Part shown: positions 51,801 through 64,000 of the stretch, in pieces
How the letters are laid out: each line of letters opens with the position of its first letter
How positions within the stretch are numbered: position 1 is the first letter of the stretch
NCBI RefSeq assembly: GCF_041296385.1
Contig: NC_091015.1
Span: forward strand, 50,968,345 to 51,032,344
From: Aphelocoma coerulescens
Taxonomy: Eukaryota; Chordata; Aves; Passeriformes; Corvidae
Length of the DNA stretch: 64,000 bases
Direction of reading: 5' to 3'
Position numbers and translations under genes: made by a program
The notes under the pieces: generated by a model
Told to the model about the DNA's origin: nothing
What the model saw: only the letters and a program-made list of their open reading frames with translations
Databases searched by the model: none

Positions 51801-52611
51801 TGTACTATTTATGAAATGAAACCATTTTTATGAGAAGGAAACTAAACTATGTTGAATTAAAATGCCAGAGGTTGTTACAGTTAGGTATTTATATGGATTT
51901 ATACACTCAAATTTCCCAGCTATTTTATGAAATTCTCATGATAGAAATTGTTTTTCAGAATCATAAAACGTTTTAGGAGAAATATAGGCTGTGGGTAGTA
52001 GATTGGATTTTTCAGGAATGAATGGCTGCCCTGCTTGCAAATTCAATCCTGGAGCAGATGACGTGGTGTAGTGAATTTGCAAAGCTGTAACCAGGTGGTG
52101 ATGAAAACCTAGTAATATTTTGATACATTGATAAACAGGAAGAATTTATTTGAAAAACATGATGGATGACCCTTTCTTGATTGTTAATCCATGATGACAT
52201 TCTCAGTGAATAAAAAGTTAATTCTCACTGAAAGTCTGAACGCACAAGCAGACTTGTCTGTGCTAGCTGAGTCCACAGGGTTACCAAAAGAAGTGGAAGA
52301 GTTTTTTAAGCAAACTGGATGGATTGGCTCTCCTAAGTGCCTCTGGTCTTTAAATCTCTGATATATTTTCTAATCTTGAACCACTTTACAGCATGCATAA
52401 CTGGTTAGCTGATACTGAATAATGCCTACCACCCCACCAAGAATTCCTGGACGTCTTTCCTCTCTTTTACTCAGTGTAAAGTCTCTACCGTAAGATAATA
52501 TAATTTAGTTCAACTCACTCTAAGCTGCATCATACTAAGGGATCCTTTGCTTTCAGAGGTTTTGGTTTGCTTTTGAAGGAGATCCAGGAATTAAGGTTTT
52601 GCCAAAAATGT

Positions 52612-52621
52612 CCCCCCCCCC
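52612..52621. repeat. Poly-C tract
   Basis: Ten C residues in a row in intergenic DNA. Confidence 0.9.
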
Positions 52622-53410
52622 AAAACTGAAACCTCCAGGAGTATCACTCTGTATTTCCTTCTGTAAGCAAAACATTTGGACATTTTTCATTAATGTCTTT
52701 CTGGCCCTGCCTATGTCACTCAACAGGATGGAATGAGGAGATCCCTGAGGAAGGACTAATCAAAGTTTTTCCCACAGCAGCAACAGTATAGTTGCCTCAG
52801 TGTGTTGCCTGTACCCTTAACCAGCCCTTCTGAGGTTGCAGAAATTCTGTCCTGCAGTATTTTTTCAGGGTAAAAGTTTTCTAATTTCTGTCAAAGGTTC
52901 AGACTCCTCCAAGGTATGTTTTTCTGAGAGAAAAAATAAAAGCCTGCCAAAATTTTCCAGCTGGCTCTTGTTGTTAATGTAGGGAGGACGCATGGTGTTT
53001 TTCATAACTAATAAAGATGTTGGTGTCCTACTTTATAAAGAAACTTAGTTTTGACTGTGAAAATGTGTCTGATTCTTCCACAGATTTAACTCTGACATAA
53101 TAACTCGGCTAGTGCTATACTCACTAGCTTAGCTCTCTCACCTAGCAGCACCTTCTGCTGAATTAACCCTTGTCTTTTCTGTCTCACTTTTGAATGTCTG
53201 AAACCAGTCTCCTTACAAGGGTTGAACACCCAAAAACATTGTTCAGTCCAAGGGGCCCTGCCTCCTGTTCCTGGCTTCGTTTTAGCATCACTAACCTGTA
53301 ACTGTATTAAAGTGACTTATTGAATAGGGCCCTAAAATGCCAGCTGTGTACCCTATTGCCTTCTGCAAAGTCCTCTGAGCTTCCAGTTGCTCAAGTAATA
53401 GTCTGATTAG

Positions 53411-53450
53411 TTAATCATTTCATCTTTGATGGTTAATCACTTCATCTTTG
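53411..53450. repeat. Short 22-bp direct duplication
   Basis: TTAATCATTTCATCTTTGAT at 53411 recurs as TTAATCACTTCATCTTTG at 53433. Two copies differ at one position over 18 bp. Confidence 0.85.
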
Positions 53451-55405
53451 TAAGAAGGGCAAAAAAGTGGGGAGGTGGAAATTTTCTCTGTGTGTCGTGT
53501 TTAGGACAGGTGGTGACAAACACTGATGCTGGAAGGATTTGTCCAAAGTGTCTGTGTTCCCAGCAGATGGTGCTGCACTGGTGGCCATGAGCGAGGGATG
53601 TGTCCAGGACTGACAGCTCCTCGTTCCGGTACCTGCTGTTCTCCAGCACTTTGTGAGATGCAACTTAAGATGCAAAGTTTATTGAGGGAAAGGGATCCGG
53701 GGACACTGAAAATTGCCACCACGCAGTATGGAAATGGCCTGTTTACACAAGTGCATAGGTGCTGCACAGTCTGAATTTCCCCTTGTGGAGTTTCGTTATG
53801 TTTGTGTTGCTCTTTAGTTCATTTGCACTATTGGCTTTGTATTGTATTCCCTCAAGGTTTGCGTAATTTGTATAAATATACAGCTTACTTCTGGGGCTAG
53901 AAATTATGTGCACCTTCATTTTGTCAGTCCTCTTAGATGGGTCAGGGCAGTGCTCCTCTTTCATTCTTGATTAAAGAATTATGGAACATTTTGGTAAAGA
54001 AAGAAAAAAAAATCCTTGTCTCACTTCCTACTCTGCTATTTTGGAGTGATTTGTGAATGTGAAAAGCACTTAGCAGGTAGGTAGCAAAACTGCAATATTT
54101 ATGGTTTGCTTTTTAAAAATCACATTTTTGCTACTGTAACCACAAGCACTGTTGTCAGGAATTAACACTAAAAAATTTGAGTTTTCCCTAAGCTCTGTCT
54201 TGTGCTTCTTGAACAGGAAGACACTGGCAACAGTCAGAAATTATTTTGGTGATATACTCCTGCCATATGGAGGACCATTTGTCTGTGACCCATGTAGTGA
54301 CTATTAGGGGATCAAAGGTTCTGAGCAGTGGGGAAAGGACTTCAATAAGTGACCTCATGGCTGGTAAGACCAGCCCTAGCAAAAGTAATTTTTTTAATAT
54401 TAAAGTCTTCTCACAGATTTTGTCTAATAGTCTGAGCAGACAAACTTTTTAGGGCAGACTTCATATCATTGGGATCTTTTGTGCCTCATCTAAACATGTT
54501 TCATAGTGCTTAAATGCTGTATTTTAAGTATGTGGGAGGAAGAAAAAGTATGTGCAAAACGCTGTAAATTGCCCTGTACTTTGGAATACCACTTGATTTT
54601 TAAAGACCTTACTACAAAGGTCATGGTAACAATGTATTAGAACCCTTAGTATTATTTAGTAGTAATTTTTTTTAATCCTGGGGTCAAAAAACCTGATTGT
54701 CAATGTTGAATATAATCAGGTAGAATGAGCATATAAGAAATCTTCACAAGCAAGAGAACAAACCAGCTCAACGTTTTTACCCTTGCAAGGCCATGGCCTT
54801 TTCATCACACTGGCCATGTAGATAGAGCAGTATTTTCTTCTTTGCCTTTGTGATTATCACTAAGCAACTGGCCCTTCACTGTTTCTGTGCTCAGATCTGG
54901 TTTAGAGAGATTTGCCTCATTTTGAACTTTTTATCTTTTAGAAACTGCATCAGGAATTAATGGACTGAAAGGAGAGTGCCTTGGATGAGTGACATTTCTT
55001 TGTTGAAGAATTAGAAATTACATTATCTTCTCCAGCCCTCTATGGAGAGAACATGAAAAGTATCTGCCACCCCCACAGCATCCTACTGCTGTTGAGATTT
55101 TGCAGGTTTGGAGAAGGTGAATTTTGGAGGTGCCTACAAACAATAAGCAAATGTATCTGCTTGCACACAAATGTCCTAGTTCAGCAGTTGAGTAAATCAT
55201 ATGCTGTCAGTGCAGTTCAGATGGTTTGCTACACTGCAGCACAAGACACAAGATACTTCTTATGCAGAAATCCAATTTATATAACCTGTTTCCTCCTGAG
55301 GATGAAATCTACTGAAAAAAAAAATCTTTCTGTACTGCTTCTTTTAGGTAATTTCCTGGGAGGGGGGAGCTCTCTATAATCACAGAGTTTGAACTGCCCT
55401 GGTAC

Positions 55406-55482
55406 ATAGAATCCTAGAATCTTCAAATGTTAAGGGCTTGGAATGGACCTTAAAGGCCATCTAGTCCCAGCTCCCCTGCCAT
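55406..55482 (-). mobile_element. CR1 LINE 3'-terminal fragment
   Basis: CATAGAATCCTAGAATCTTC followed by GGAATGGACCTTAAAGGCC and CATCTAGTCCCAGCTCCCC matches the extreme 3' end of an avian CR1 in reverse orientation. Only about 77 bp are recognisable. Confidence 0.85.
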
Positions 55483-58400
55483 AACCAATAAACCTTTCTG
55501 TCCCACTCCAACATGTGTGTTGGAGACAGTGGGGTATGACATGTTAGCTATGGGACAAATAATTTTTAAATGTATGTCTAGATTTTCTTCCTAAACACTG
55601 GGCATAAAAACGAGTGTAACAAGGAGTGTGTGTCCTACACTAGTTCTATTCCATGCTCACTGAATCTGCTTAAAAACAGTGGTAGCTTTTTCCAGAGATG
55701 CTAAGCTCTTATAAACTGCATCACAATTTTTTCAGGCTATCAGCTGAGTAAAGCCTTTTGTTAGCCTCTTAGTATCAACAGAGAGAGATAAAAGAAAAGG
55801 ATGTCCTGGAGATTTTCCTAGGGCAGACTTCATCCCTTTCTATTCCGCCATGAAACAGAGACATCCCTGAAGGTGCCACACATTTATGGTACAAGAAGAA
55901 CAGAGATGCTTTGTAGTAAAGCAGCAAGATGCAAAGATGATGTGCAACCCCATCATTACGAAATGACACATGTCATGTTTATAAAATGGCTGTTGCTGAC
56001 ATGAGTTACCTGGTTAGTTCCTGGGTAAAGCTGACCACCTTCAGTGGCAAATATCTTCAGGAAATAAAGGAAAATAAAGTGACTCTCAGTTCCTCCTTAT
56101 TTTTTGTGCTTTAATCCACTTCTGAATGTCATGGAAATATGGGTCGCTGTGTAGCAAAAATCCGTATTTGTAATTCAAGTTTTAATTCCATAAATGATTG
56201 TGTTCTTCAGTTCATCCTTATAACAGACTTTCATTAATAAGTAGTAGGAAATTATCTGAGAAACTTCGTTGCTTGATACAGATGATTGTGGCAAGTTAAT
56301 TGCTGGTTCAAAACTACCCCCCTATGACTAACGTTTCAGAGAGCCTCGTGACACGGTTATGGGACACTGCTTTTCTTTGAGATTAGTTGTCTTTCATTAA
56401 TGACTAGTTTTACGGCTTCTGGTATTGGATGTTTCATTTGAAGAAACCTAATTTTTTTTTTTTTTCCAAGCAGATAAGAGCCATTCTTCTCTCTCTGGTG
56501 AGACTGTATTGAAGGGCAGTATACTGTCTTGTGAAGATGGTATGAAAAATCCCATTTCTGGATGACAGGCATAATAGGAAATGCCATTCCCACACTCCAC
56601 AGACACACAAGGGAAAACATGCTCCAGCCCCAGACAATCAAACCTTTAATTGTAAAGCTAATGCTGATTTATTGCAGACAGCAGTGTGATTTTTTTTTTC
56701 CCTTGGCACTTAGAATAGCCAGGTCTCTCCCCTTTCTCTTGTGCCATTCCCCGTGCATGGCATACGCCATGGACTAAGGTAGCTGCATTCATGCCTGGAG
56801 TTGCAAAACTTCCCCTTACAGCAGCACAGCAAGCTACCATTTATTTTTAATTGCTCCCCACCGTGTAGGCCAATTAAGGATGAAGCCAGCAGGGCAAGGA
56901 TCACTGGCAAAGCCTTTGAAGGGAGCAGACCCAGCATTTGCTTCGCCGGAAGGCTGCCATTCACACATTTGTGCAAGAATGCAAACAATTGGGCTCACTC
57001 AGTGGGATCAAGTGCTATCTAGTTCAGTCTGAACCACTTTCTAGTGCAGATGGCAGTGAGAGTGGCAGCACCACTGAATATTATCCTCGGGGTTAGAAAC
57101 TTTCCAAATGAGATTTCCATTCGTGACCCTCCTCATTTCAGCAGGAAACACCTGCTAAAGCAGCTTTAGGAAATGCCTCTCATTAGCAGCTTCTGTTCGA
57201 GCTCAGGTTTTCCTAGCCATCAGAGTTCAGCAGGCTTAAGAACTTGATCTTTTGATAATATGAAAGGGAAAATATTAGAGGATAGTGGGTACAGCCAACA
57301 TTTTGGGCTCATGTTTTCTACCACCTTAGTTATTCCTTTAAAATCCTTGTTTAACACATTTATTTTTCCTAGCTTTTGAACCTCCTAAAAAAGAGGATTT
57401 CTGGGCATCCTAAACCACTTGGCCATTCCCAGGAAATCCTGGATGAAGGGTTTGCTGGTTAGATTGGAATTAGCAACCCGATATTTTTAACGGTTTGGGA
57501 AAAGAATGAGTCTGCAAATTTGGTCATGAGTGTTGTGAGCAGTCTGTGCTTTCCAGCTTCTGCAGAAGAAACCCAGGATTTATGTCCTGTTTCACACAGA
57601 GCTGAGAAATACCAACCAGCATGCACAAACCCAAAAATCACTGCAGAAAAGTAGGAAACTCAGTTTTATCCTGGGAAAAGTTTTCAGGAGGGCTTGCTGT
57701 TCCTTGCAATGGGCTTTTACAAACTGTCAGTTGTGGCTCACACATCAGCAAGGTTGTGTCTGCTCAGTGTTAGGGACATGCAAACACTGGGCTTGGGAGG
57801 GGTTTGGCATCCCTTCATGTCTGAATGCACAACATGCAGGTAAATGTTAGTCAAAATAAGGGCAAATTCTGTCTTTCTTCTTCTTCTGTTCATTGCGTGA
57901 GGAACATGCTGGTGTTTCTGTGAGCTAGTTCTCCAGGGAGGCTTTCCAGTCACCCACTGGTTGGGATGGTGAAAGCAGTGGGTGCATCCAGTGCTTCTGG
58001 CTAATAACACCGATCTGCCCTGCTGATTGCATATCTCAGTGATGCCATCTCCACAATTTTCAACCTTTAAAAAAAAATTAATTTATAAATGCCTCCATGT
58101 TTTCCAGTGGAGAAGACTCTGTATCAGAAATCTTAGATTATTGACAACTAATCTTTCAAGAATCACTTAAAATTCTGGCCACAGCTTATATATATGCACA
58201 GAGGTCTTTTCTAGATGAAGATAGCTTTCCAAGTGCTCATGAAACCTCTTACCTGGGTGATTGTTTAGTCATCTGTCTGGGGAAGCCCTGTATGACTGAA
58301 AGGGTAGAGGTCAGGTTTTAAATGCTATTCTTTATATGACAGCAATGGAAAATTATGCAGCTGAACTGAGACTGCAATTCCATCATGAGTAGGCAGGTTT

Positions 58401-59543
58401 CATTTCACATGTATCCCATGCAGCTGGGTTTTGCATGTCATAGAAAACAGCCACTCCCTGGTTTGTCTATATATTGGATTTCTCCACAGAAACGCCTGCA
58501 AACATCTATGAGGCAGAAGGCCAGTGTGACTTGGATTATTCCCAGGTGCTTCCCATCTCCCCAGACCCCTGCAGCACATCTCCCTCCTGCCTTCCCTGAG
58601 CTGCTCCTACTGCCAATGCAGCCACTGCAACCCAGCCAGCAGAGGAGGAATTTCCTGACACATGCCGAGCCCCAGGAGCCCGAGCTCCCCGGGCTGCTGG
58701 GCTCTCACTGACATGGCATTGATGCTGCAGATAAGAGGACTGGCATGTCTCTAGGGCTGGAAAAGAAATGGAGCTTCTGCAGCTGCTTCTGTTCTGATCC
58801 TAGTTTCTCCCTGTATGACTACTTTTTGAGATTTCCCTGCATGTAGACTTCTGGGGATACTGCAGCTTTCAGAGCCACATGAAGTCGTTGTGACGATCAG
58901 TTACTGATGGCTGTTAAAGCAAACCAGCTATTAACATTGCTAAGGGTATTTTCTTTTTTGTTGTTACATTAAATGCATTTCAGCAGTAATGTAAGATTTA
59001 AATTAAATTTTGTCTTTCATAACACCAAGAAAGCACCGTTGTTTTACAAATTGCTCACATTATCTTATGGGTGTGACTTGGTCCTAAATTTTAAAAAGCT
59101 AGTAATTATATACAAAATATTTCTAAGATGAATTGCCACATTTATGTCTTTTTTTTTTTTTTAGGTACCAGTGACATTACTGTGTTCTAAGGATGGAAAT
59201 TCTCAAACAGTGTTTTCTGGAAAGAAATTCAGCTTCTTAAAACTGTATAAATAATACCTGAAAGAAGATGTATTTGTGCTTTTCTGATAATGGAGTAATA
59301 TGGTGCCTCTGTACGCTTTAATCTGGCATTTGGTGATGGTACAGCACGGTGATCTAACAGTCTGCAGACTTCAGAGCCTGGATTCAGCAGTACATTCAAA
59401 ATTGTTTTCAACATGGTAGAGAATTGTAGTGAGGGAAGAGACAAAGCAGTTCAGTGTTAGACAAGGGTTTATCGCCCTTATTGCCAGTAGTGTATGTTTT
59501 GTAAGTTAGGATATGAGTGTCTATTTATATGGCTGTTATAGAA

Positions 59544-59582
<39 letters not shown>

Positions 59583-62500
59583 GAATGTGATTTTTCAAAA
59601 GCAAGCTGGATGTGCACTCCTGTATGTAGTTAATCATTTTACTATGATGCTTATATCATGAAAGCTCAATAATTGTGTTGCAAACCCCCCAATATTATGA
59701 TGGTTTGTCTTGTTTTCCCCATGTTTGATAAGTCTTATGTTACACCAATACATCAAAACCAAGTTTATATACTAAAACAGGAACCTGTCATTTCAGAGGA
59801 AAAAAACCCTGTTAGATAAAAGTAAACTGCTAACTTATATTCATGAGCACCTATCAGCTTTTAATAAGATGGCTTCCAGTTTACACCAAATGCCATATCC
59901 TGCCTTGTGTTGACAATGCTATCTCAGCCTGGGGATTTGACTTGCTATATTTGCTTCCCGTGTTTTTGTAGTCAGAAAGTCTTTGAAAGAAAACTTTTGT
60001 TCTGATTTCTTACTGAGATGAGAATCACATTTCCGTAGACAGGGAGTGGCTGGGTCTGCAGGTGTTGCAGTAGTTTTGGGTATTATTTTGTGCCTGTGGT
60101 CTGGAAAGTGCTCTCTTGCATCTCCAGCGCCTGAATATGTGCTAGGGCAGCTGAGATGAGAAGACAGAGTCAGCCTACCATGACTATCCATGCTGCTAAA
60201 ACGGAGTGTAGGAAACATAGCAGGTGTTGGAGGCTTTAGGTATCGTACCCATTGCGACTGAGTCATCGCATGCTGGGGAGGGAAGATGGCCATGGCAGTA
60301 CAGGCAGGGATGGTCAGGGACAGAGGATGGCCAAGCCTCAGGAAAGCAAGTACAGATGGAAAGAACAATCCCACTTTGGAAACAAGAGATGGGAAGAAAT
60401 GTTGGCCTTGGCTGAAATTGTGAGCAAGACTGTTGGGACCTGGGTTCACTATTGCCTTGGCTTGGGCTCCCTGTGTCATAGTGGGTAACACAAGTGCAGT
60501 ATTTCTGTCTTTCAGTTGCCCATGTGCACCCAAGGTGTCCCTCAAAGCTGAAGACGATCATAATGTAGAAAAACTTCTGATCAGCAACCTCCAAACACCT
60601 TAGCAGTGTTCTTTGTTTGAGGGAATTTCCTCACTGGGGTTCTGTACAGTTCAAGCCTCTGTCACTTTCCCCAGAAACTGTCTATTGCTTTCAAAAGACA
60701 GGTTTGTGCTATCTGGGTACAAATATTTGCCTTTCAGTTTTCATCTGATTTCAGTATATGGGCAACACCCACTATTCAAGAAATGTATGTTTTCTCTTGC
60801 TAGAGGGATTGCTTTTCTTTCCCCTGTTGACACCAATCACGGGATCAAACGTGGTCCTGAACCCTTGCTCGGGTCACGGAGCTGTAAAACCAGCACTGCA
60901 AAGGAGCTAGCATCAACCTAAGCCTGTGCTGGCTCAAAAACAACAGAGACACTCTCCAACCTCCCTTTTACATGCACAGTGAGGGGAGAGAGCAAAACTG
61001 GAATTACTGCATGTCAGCAAGTATCTGGAATAGAACAAATGAGGATGTGTGTTTCAAATAGGAGCTGGACATCTAAATCTCCAGTTTGTTTCAGATTTAT
61101 TGATCTTTCATGGTCATACTGAGAAGCAGTTGTACAGGGGATGATCAGTGGTATGCCACAAGAACAGTCCAATAAGACTTTTTTTTATCAGTGTATTTCA
61201 AATCCCCACTTTTATCACATAAACACTAAAATTAGAAATGTCCTCTCAAAAATCATTATGCCCGAAACGTTAGCAAAAATTCCTTTTGCTAACAGTGGTG
61301 CAAATAATTCTCCTAGTGCAGCCCAGCATCTATCTTATTAGCCCAAATTTGCATTTGATGTAACTGCATGCCATGGATTTTGTCACCGATTATCATTCTT
61401 TTCAAGGGAGGATGTTTGTGATTTGGGCTGAAATATGCTAATTACTGAAAACCACCGACACGTGAAGAACTCAGTATTTCAGCCTTCTCCCGATACCAGC
61501 GAGTGTGGTGAATGTGAAATACCACCTGTCAGGCACTTGCAGCAGATACAGTCCACATTCTGCAGTGTCCTACGGAGTAAGAGATGTGGGAAATAAAACT
61601 GCTGGAGGGGGTGATGCTGTTGCTTGCCTCTACGTTCTGTGCACGGAGCAGCCCGGCAGCGTGGCATGTCAGGAATTCCTCCGCTGAGTGGGAAAGGCAG
61701 CGTCGCAGCAAGCTGCTGAGCTCGGCAATGCTGCCCATTCCAAAGGGGGGAAAAGTTTGCATGGGGATTTTTTTGTTTCTTTAAAAATCCGTACTTGCAA
61801 ACCAGCGACTTACACACAAGAATAACACCGAGGATTATTTTGAAAGTGCTTTAAAAAGATTGCAAGAGAAGGGGACTGCTGATTGTTCAGAGCCACGCAA
61901 AGCTGTTGCTGCCTATTCATTTCATTCATCCTAAATACCCAGTCGCAGTTTAATTCCTAGATGTGCTGTATGCCCTTTCGTGTATAATCAGCCTAATTTG
62001 TCTTCAGCTGCAAGCAAGTGAACCAAGATTCATTTAGTTAAGCAAGCTAAGCAAAAACATTCTTTGCTCACAGATGGGTAAGCCAGCCGATATCTTAAGA
62101 TAAATGAAGGGAATTTTGTTTTCTTTTCTTAGCTACTGTAAGGACTCCTACGGACAGAAGAATGACAAAACAAATTTTGTCCCTCCATGTTTTTAATTAG
62201 TTAAACAGGGAAAGACTAATAGATCTCATCCTGGAATCTGGAATCCTAATTTGCAATGTTGGATGTTGTTTTGACTTCAACTGGCACTTTTAACAAATAG
62301 ACTTTTCACTAGAGGTTTTCAGAAAGACCGCATGTAATATTAGATGAGAGGTACTTAATTAATGTAGGAAAGCGCCAACAAACTATCAGCCAGCACTGAC
62401 TTGTCTTGGATTTGAAATAAAAGGTATTTGCTCTGTGCTGCCTGCCTAGCAATTACCACTAAATGTGTGTGGATTTAGGCCAATTCTTAATGAAAAAGGG

Positions 62501-64000
62501 GCCAGCTCACAATAAATGTCACCCGTGTTGTCTTGGGTTACGCTGATAGTGTGGTGAATGAATCAAACAAAATGCAAACATTAATCTGGCTGACCCCAGG
62601 GCAACCAGTGGGAGGCAGAGATCAGCTATGACCTCCCTTATCCCTGTGCCCTGTCTGAGGGCACAAGGCAAGAGCCAAATCTACCCATCACACCTCCCAC
62701 ACAGAGAGCAAAAAGATTTGCAGAATAGCTTCAGTAGGACATCATGTTGTCAAAAGAGAGTGTACACAGAGCAAAGTGCTGAGAACTGAAACCCTTTTAA
62801 TCCCAACGATCAATTTAAATATTAGCAGGACTTCCTACCAAGAGAACTGTGCAACCAGTTTTCAGCCATATCCTTCCTCCTGACCGCATGCAGGTGAAAG
62901 CAGGTGGGGAGGGGAGAAAAGTGCACCTTTCCAGGTGCTGGCATTTGTTTTGGTAGAGGAGGAAAGTTCAGGACAATTTGGAAGTGTCTCAGCCCTTTGT
63001 CTCAGTGCCGAATCCTCACAGGGTCAGAGAATAAGTGAGCATGAACTCTTTCTGCTCATCTCTGTCTTCATGGGAGAAATTCTCGAAGGTGCAGGAGCAA
63101 GGGAGGACACATCCCATTCTGCCCCCTGGAACCAAGGGGGCAGTGAGCTCCTCTAATTAGAGATGCAGTGGAAAGAGGAATGGTTTGCTCTAGATTTGAT
63201 GGAGGAGACTTTGCAGTGAAGAGACTATATCTCTCCAAGACTACAGAGGGAACCCAAAGATTGTGAAAACTGCCAAAATCCTGAGAGCCCTTGGTGAAAG
63301 GATTTTGCTTGTTACAATGCAGGGTAATTCCCTTGGGACTGGTAAGAAATTAGGGACCTGGATACCCTTTTTTGTCTTTTATTCGCTGTCATCATGAACG
63401 GCCACCATGAAGGTGCACTCCCTGATTTCTCACCCATGTTCATCCAATGGGCAGCCGGGAGCAGGTTGGCAGCTCCTTTGAGCAGAGGTAAAAAAATCTG
63501 CTAACTCCCCAGCCTAAAGTCTCATGTCATCATCATTACCTTCCTTTTCTTCTTTTTGAACAGTTTGCAGATGGCACCTTAAGGTAAAGATTTTCTTTGC
63601 CACTGTCCTACTGTCTTTTCCCTGTCCTCTCCCTATCTTCACCTGCTCCTGGCCAATCTCTACAATAGACACTACAAGAGACGCTTTTTGCATGGGAATA
63701 TTTTTCTAATTCCAGCACTGTGCAAAAGGGAGTTCAGCCCCGCCTGGGGCCAGGTCTCTGCATGCCCTGCTGCTGGATAAAGCCTCTTCTCCATTTCAAG
63801 CTCCTCCAGGTCTTTCAGCTCCTCCTGGAGCACCTGAAAGCCAAAGCATGCCCTGTGTATTGCTCCCCCTGGCAAACACCGGCTCATCCTGAAGCAGGTC
63901 AAGCTAATTATTTGGAAAATAAATTCTGTTTAGAGAACTTGTTATTTCTTCAGGTTAGTCAGGCAGAGAAGTCAAATGGGGATTTTCCTCATAATCTTCA
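55483..64000. other. Intergenic region, no gene established
   Basis: Mostly unique DNA with one TG repeat. The longest open frame (minus, 59919-60545) is noted as an unproven observation only. Low repeat content, especially 61.8-62.7 kb, would suit regulatory DNA, but conservation cannot be judged from one sequence. Confidence 0.55.
59547..59580. repeat. (TG)n microsatellite
   Basis: About sixteen TG units in the intergenic region. Confidence 0.95.

Larger units (their letters stand above)
46785..55405. other. Intergenic region, no gene seen
   Basis: Unique sequence with simple repeats only (hexanucleotide at 48.8 kb, poly-C at 52.6 kb, short duplication at 53.4 kb). No exon-like frame with convincing splice sites or homology was recognised on either strand. 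Confidence 0.6.

Overview
The window looks like avian nuclear DNA. It is AT-rich with long introns. Its interspersed repeats are avian-type CR1 LINEs, one of which ends in the ATTCTGTG-like 3' tandem that typifies the family, and solo retroviral LTRs. I saw no mammalian-type SINEs. I cannot name the species from sequence alone.

The left two thirds (about 2.48-41 kb, minus strand) hold one gene, TOPAZ1 (testis- and ovary-specific PAZ-domain protein 1). I rebuilt it exon by exon: 20 coding exons, all with GT-AG introns, and every junction is phase-compatible. The spliced frame is 6,009 nt, giving 2,002 residues plus a TAG stop. The C-terminal half aligns, as I recall it, almost without gaps to mammalian TOPAZ1, which also has 20 exons. 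Two large 5' exons (together about 1,240 residues) encode a fast-evolving, apparently disordered region. It includes three nearly identical 24-residue repeats that I do not know from mammals. Eighteen small exons encode the conserved part: a Cys-rich patch, a CCCH-type finger and a long all-helical C-terminal region. In mice TOPAZ1 is germline-specific and needed for male meiosis.

The start of the gene lies in a CpG island (about 40.74-41.76 kb), immediately followed by a minus-strand CR1. Beyond that, to 64 kb, I see no convincing gene. This stretch holds a complete 729-bp solo LTR with a 6-bp target duplication, a CR1 3' fragment, simple repeats and otherwise unique sequence. This agrees with the large gene-poor interval upstream of TOPAZ1 in mammals. 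The first 2.48 kb is the 3' UTR and downstream flank.

Mobile elements in the introns: a 455-bp solo LTR in intron 2 with a 4-bp duplication, same sense as TOPAZ1; an about 780-bp CR1 3' end and an LTR fragment in intron 5; a CR1 fragment in intron 8; and a probable hAT-type non-autonomous transposon in intron 14.

I found no operon, CRISPR, tRNA or rRNA, and no clearly new multi-gene system. The most interesting points are the architecture of bird TOPAZ1 (CCCH finger plus a possible alpha-solenoid), the recent repeat expansion in exon 2, alternative splice-site choices, and LTRs placed to supply promoter or poly(A) signals to a germline gene.
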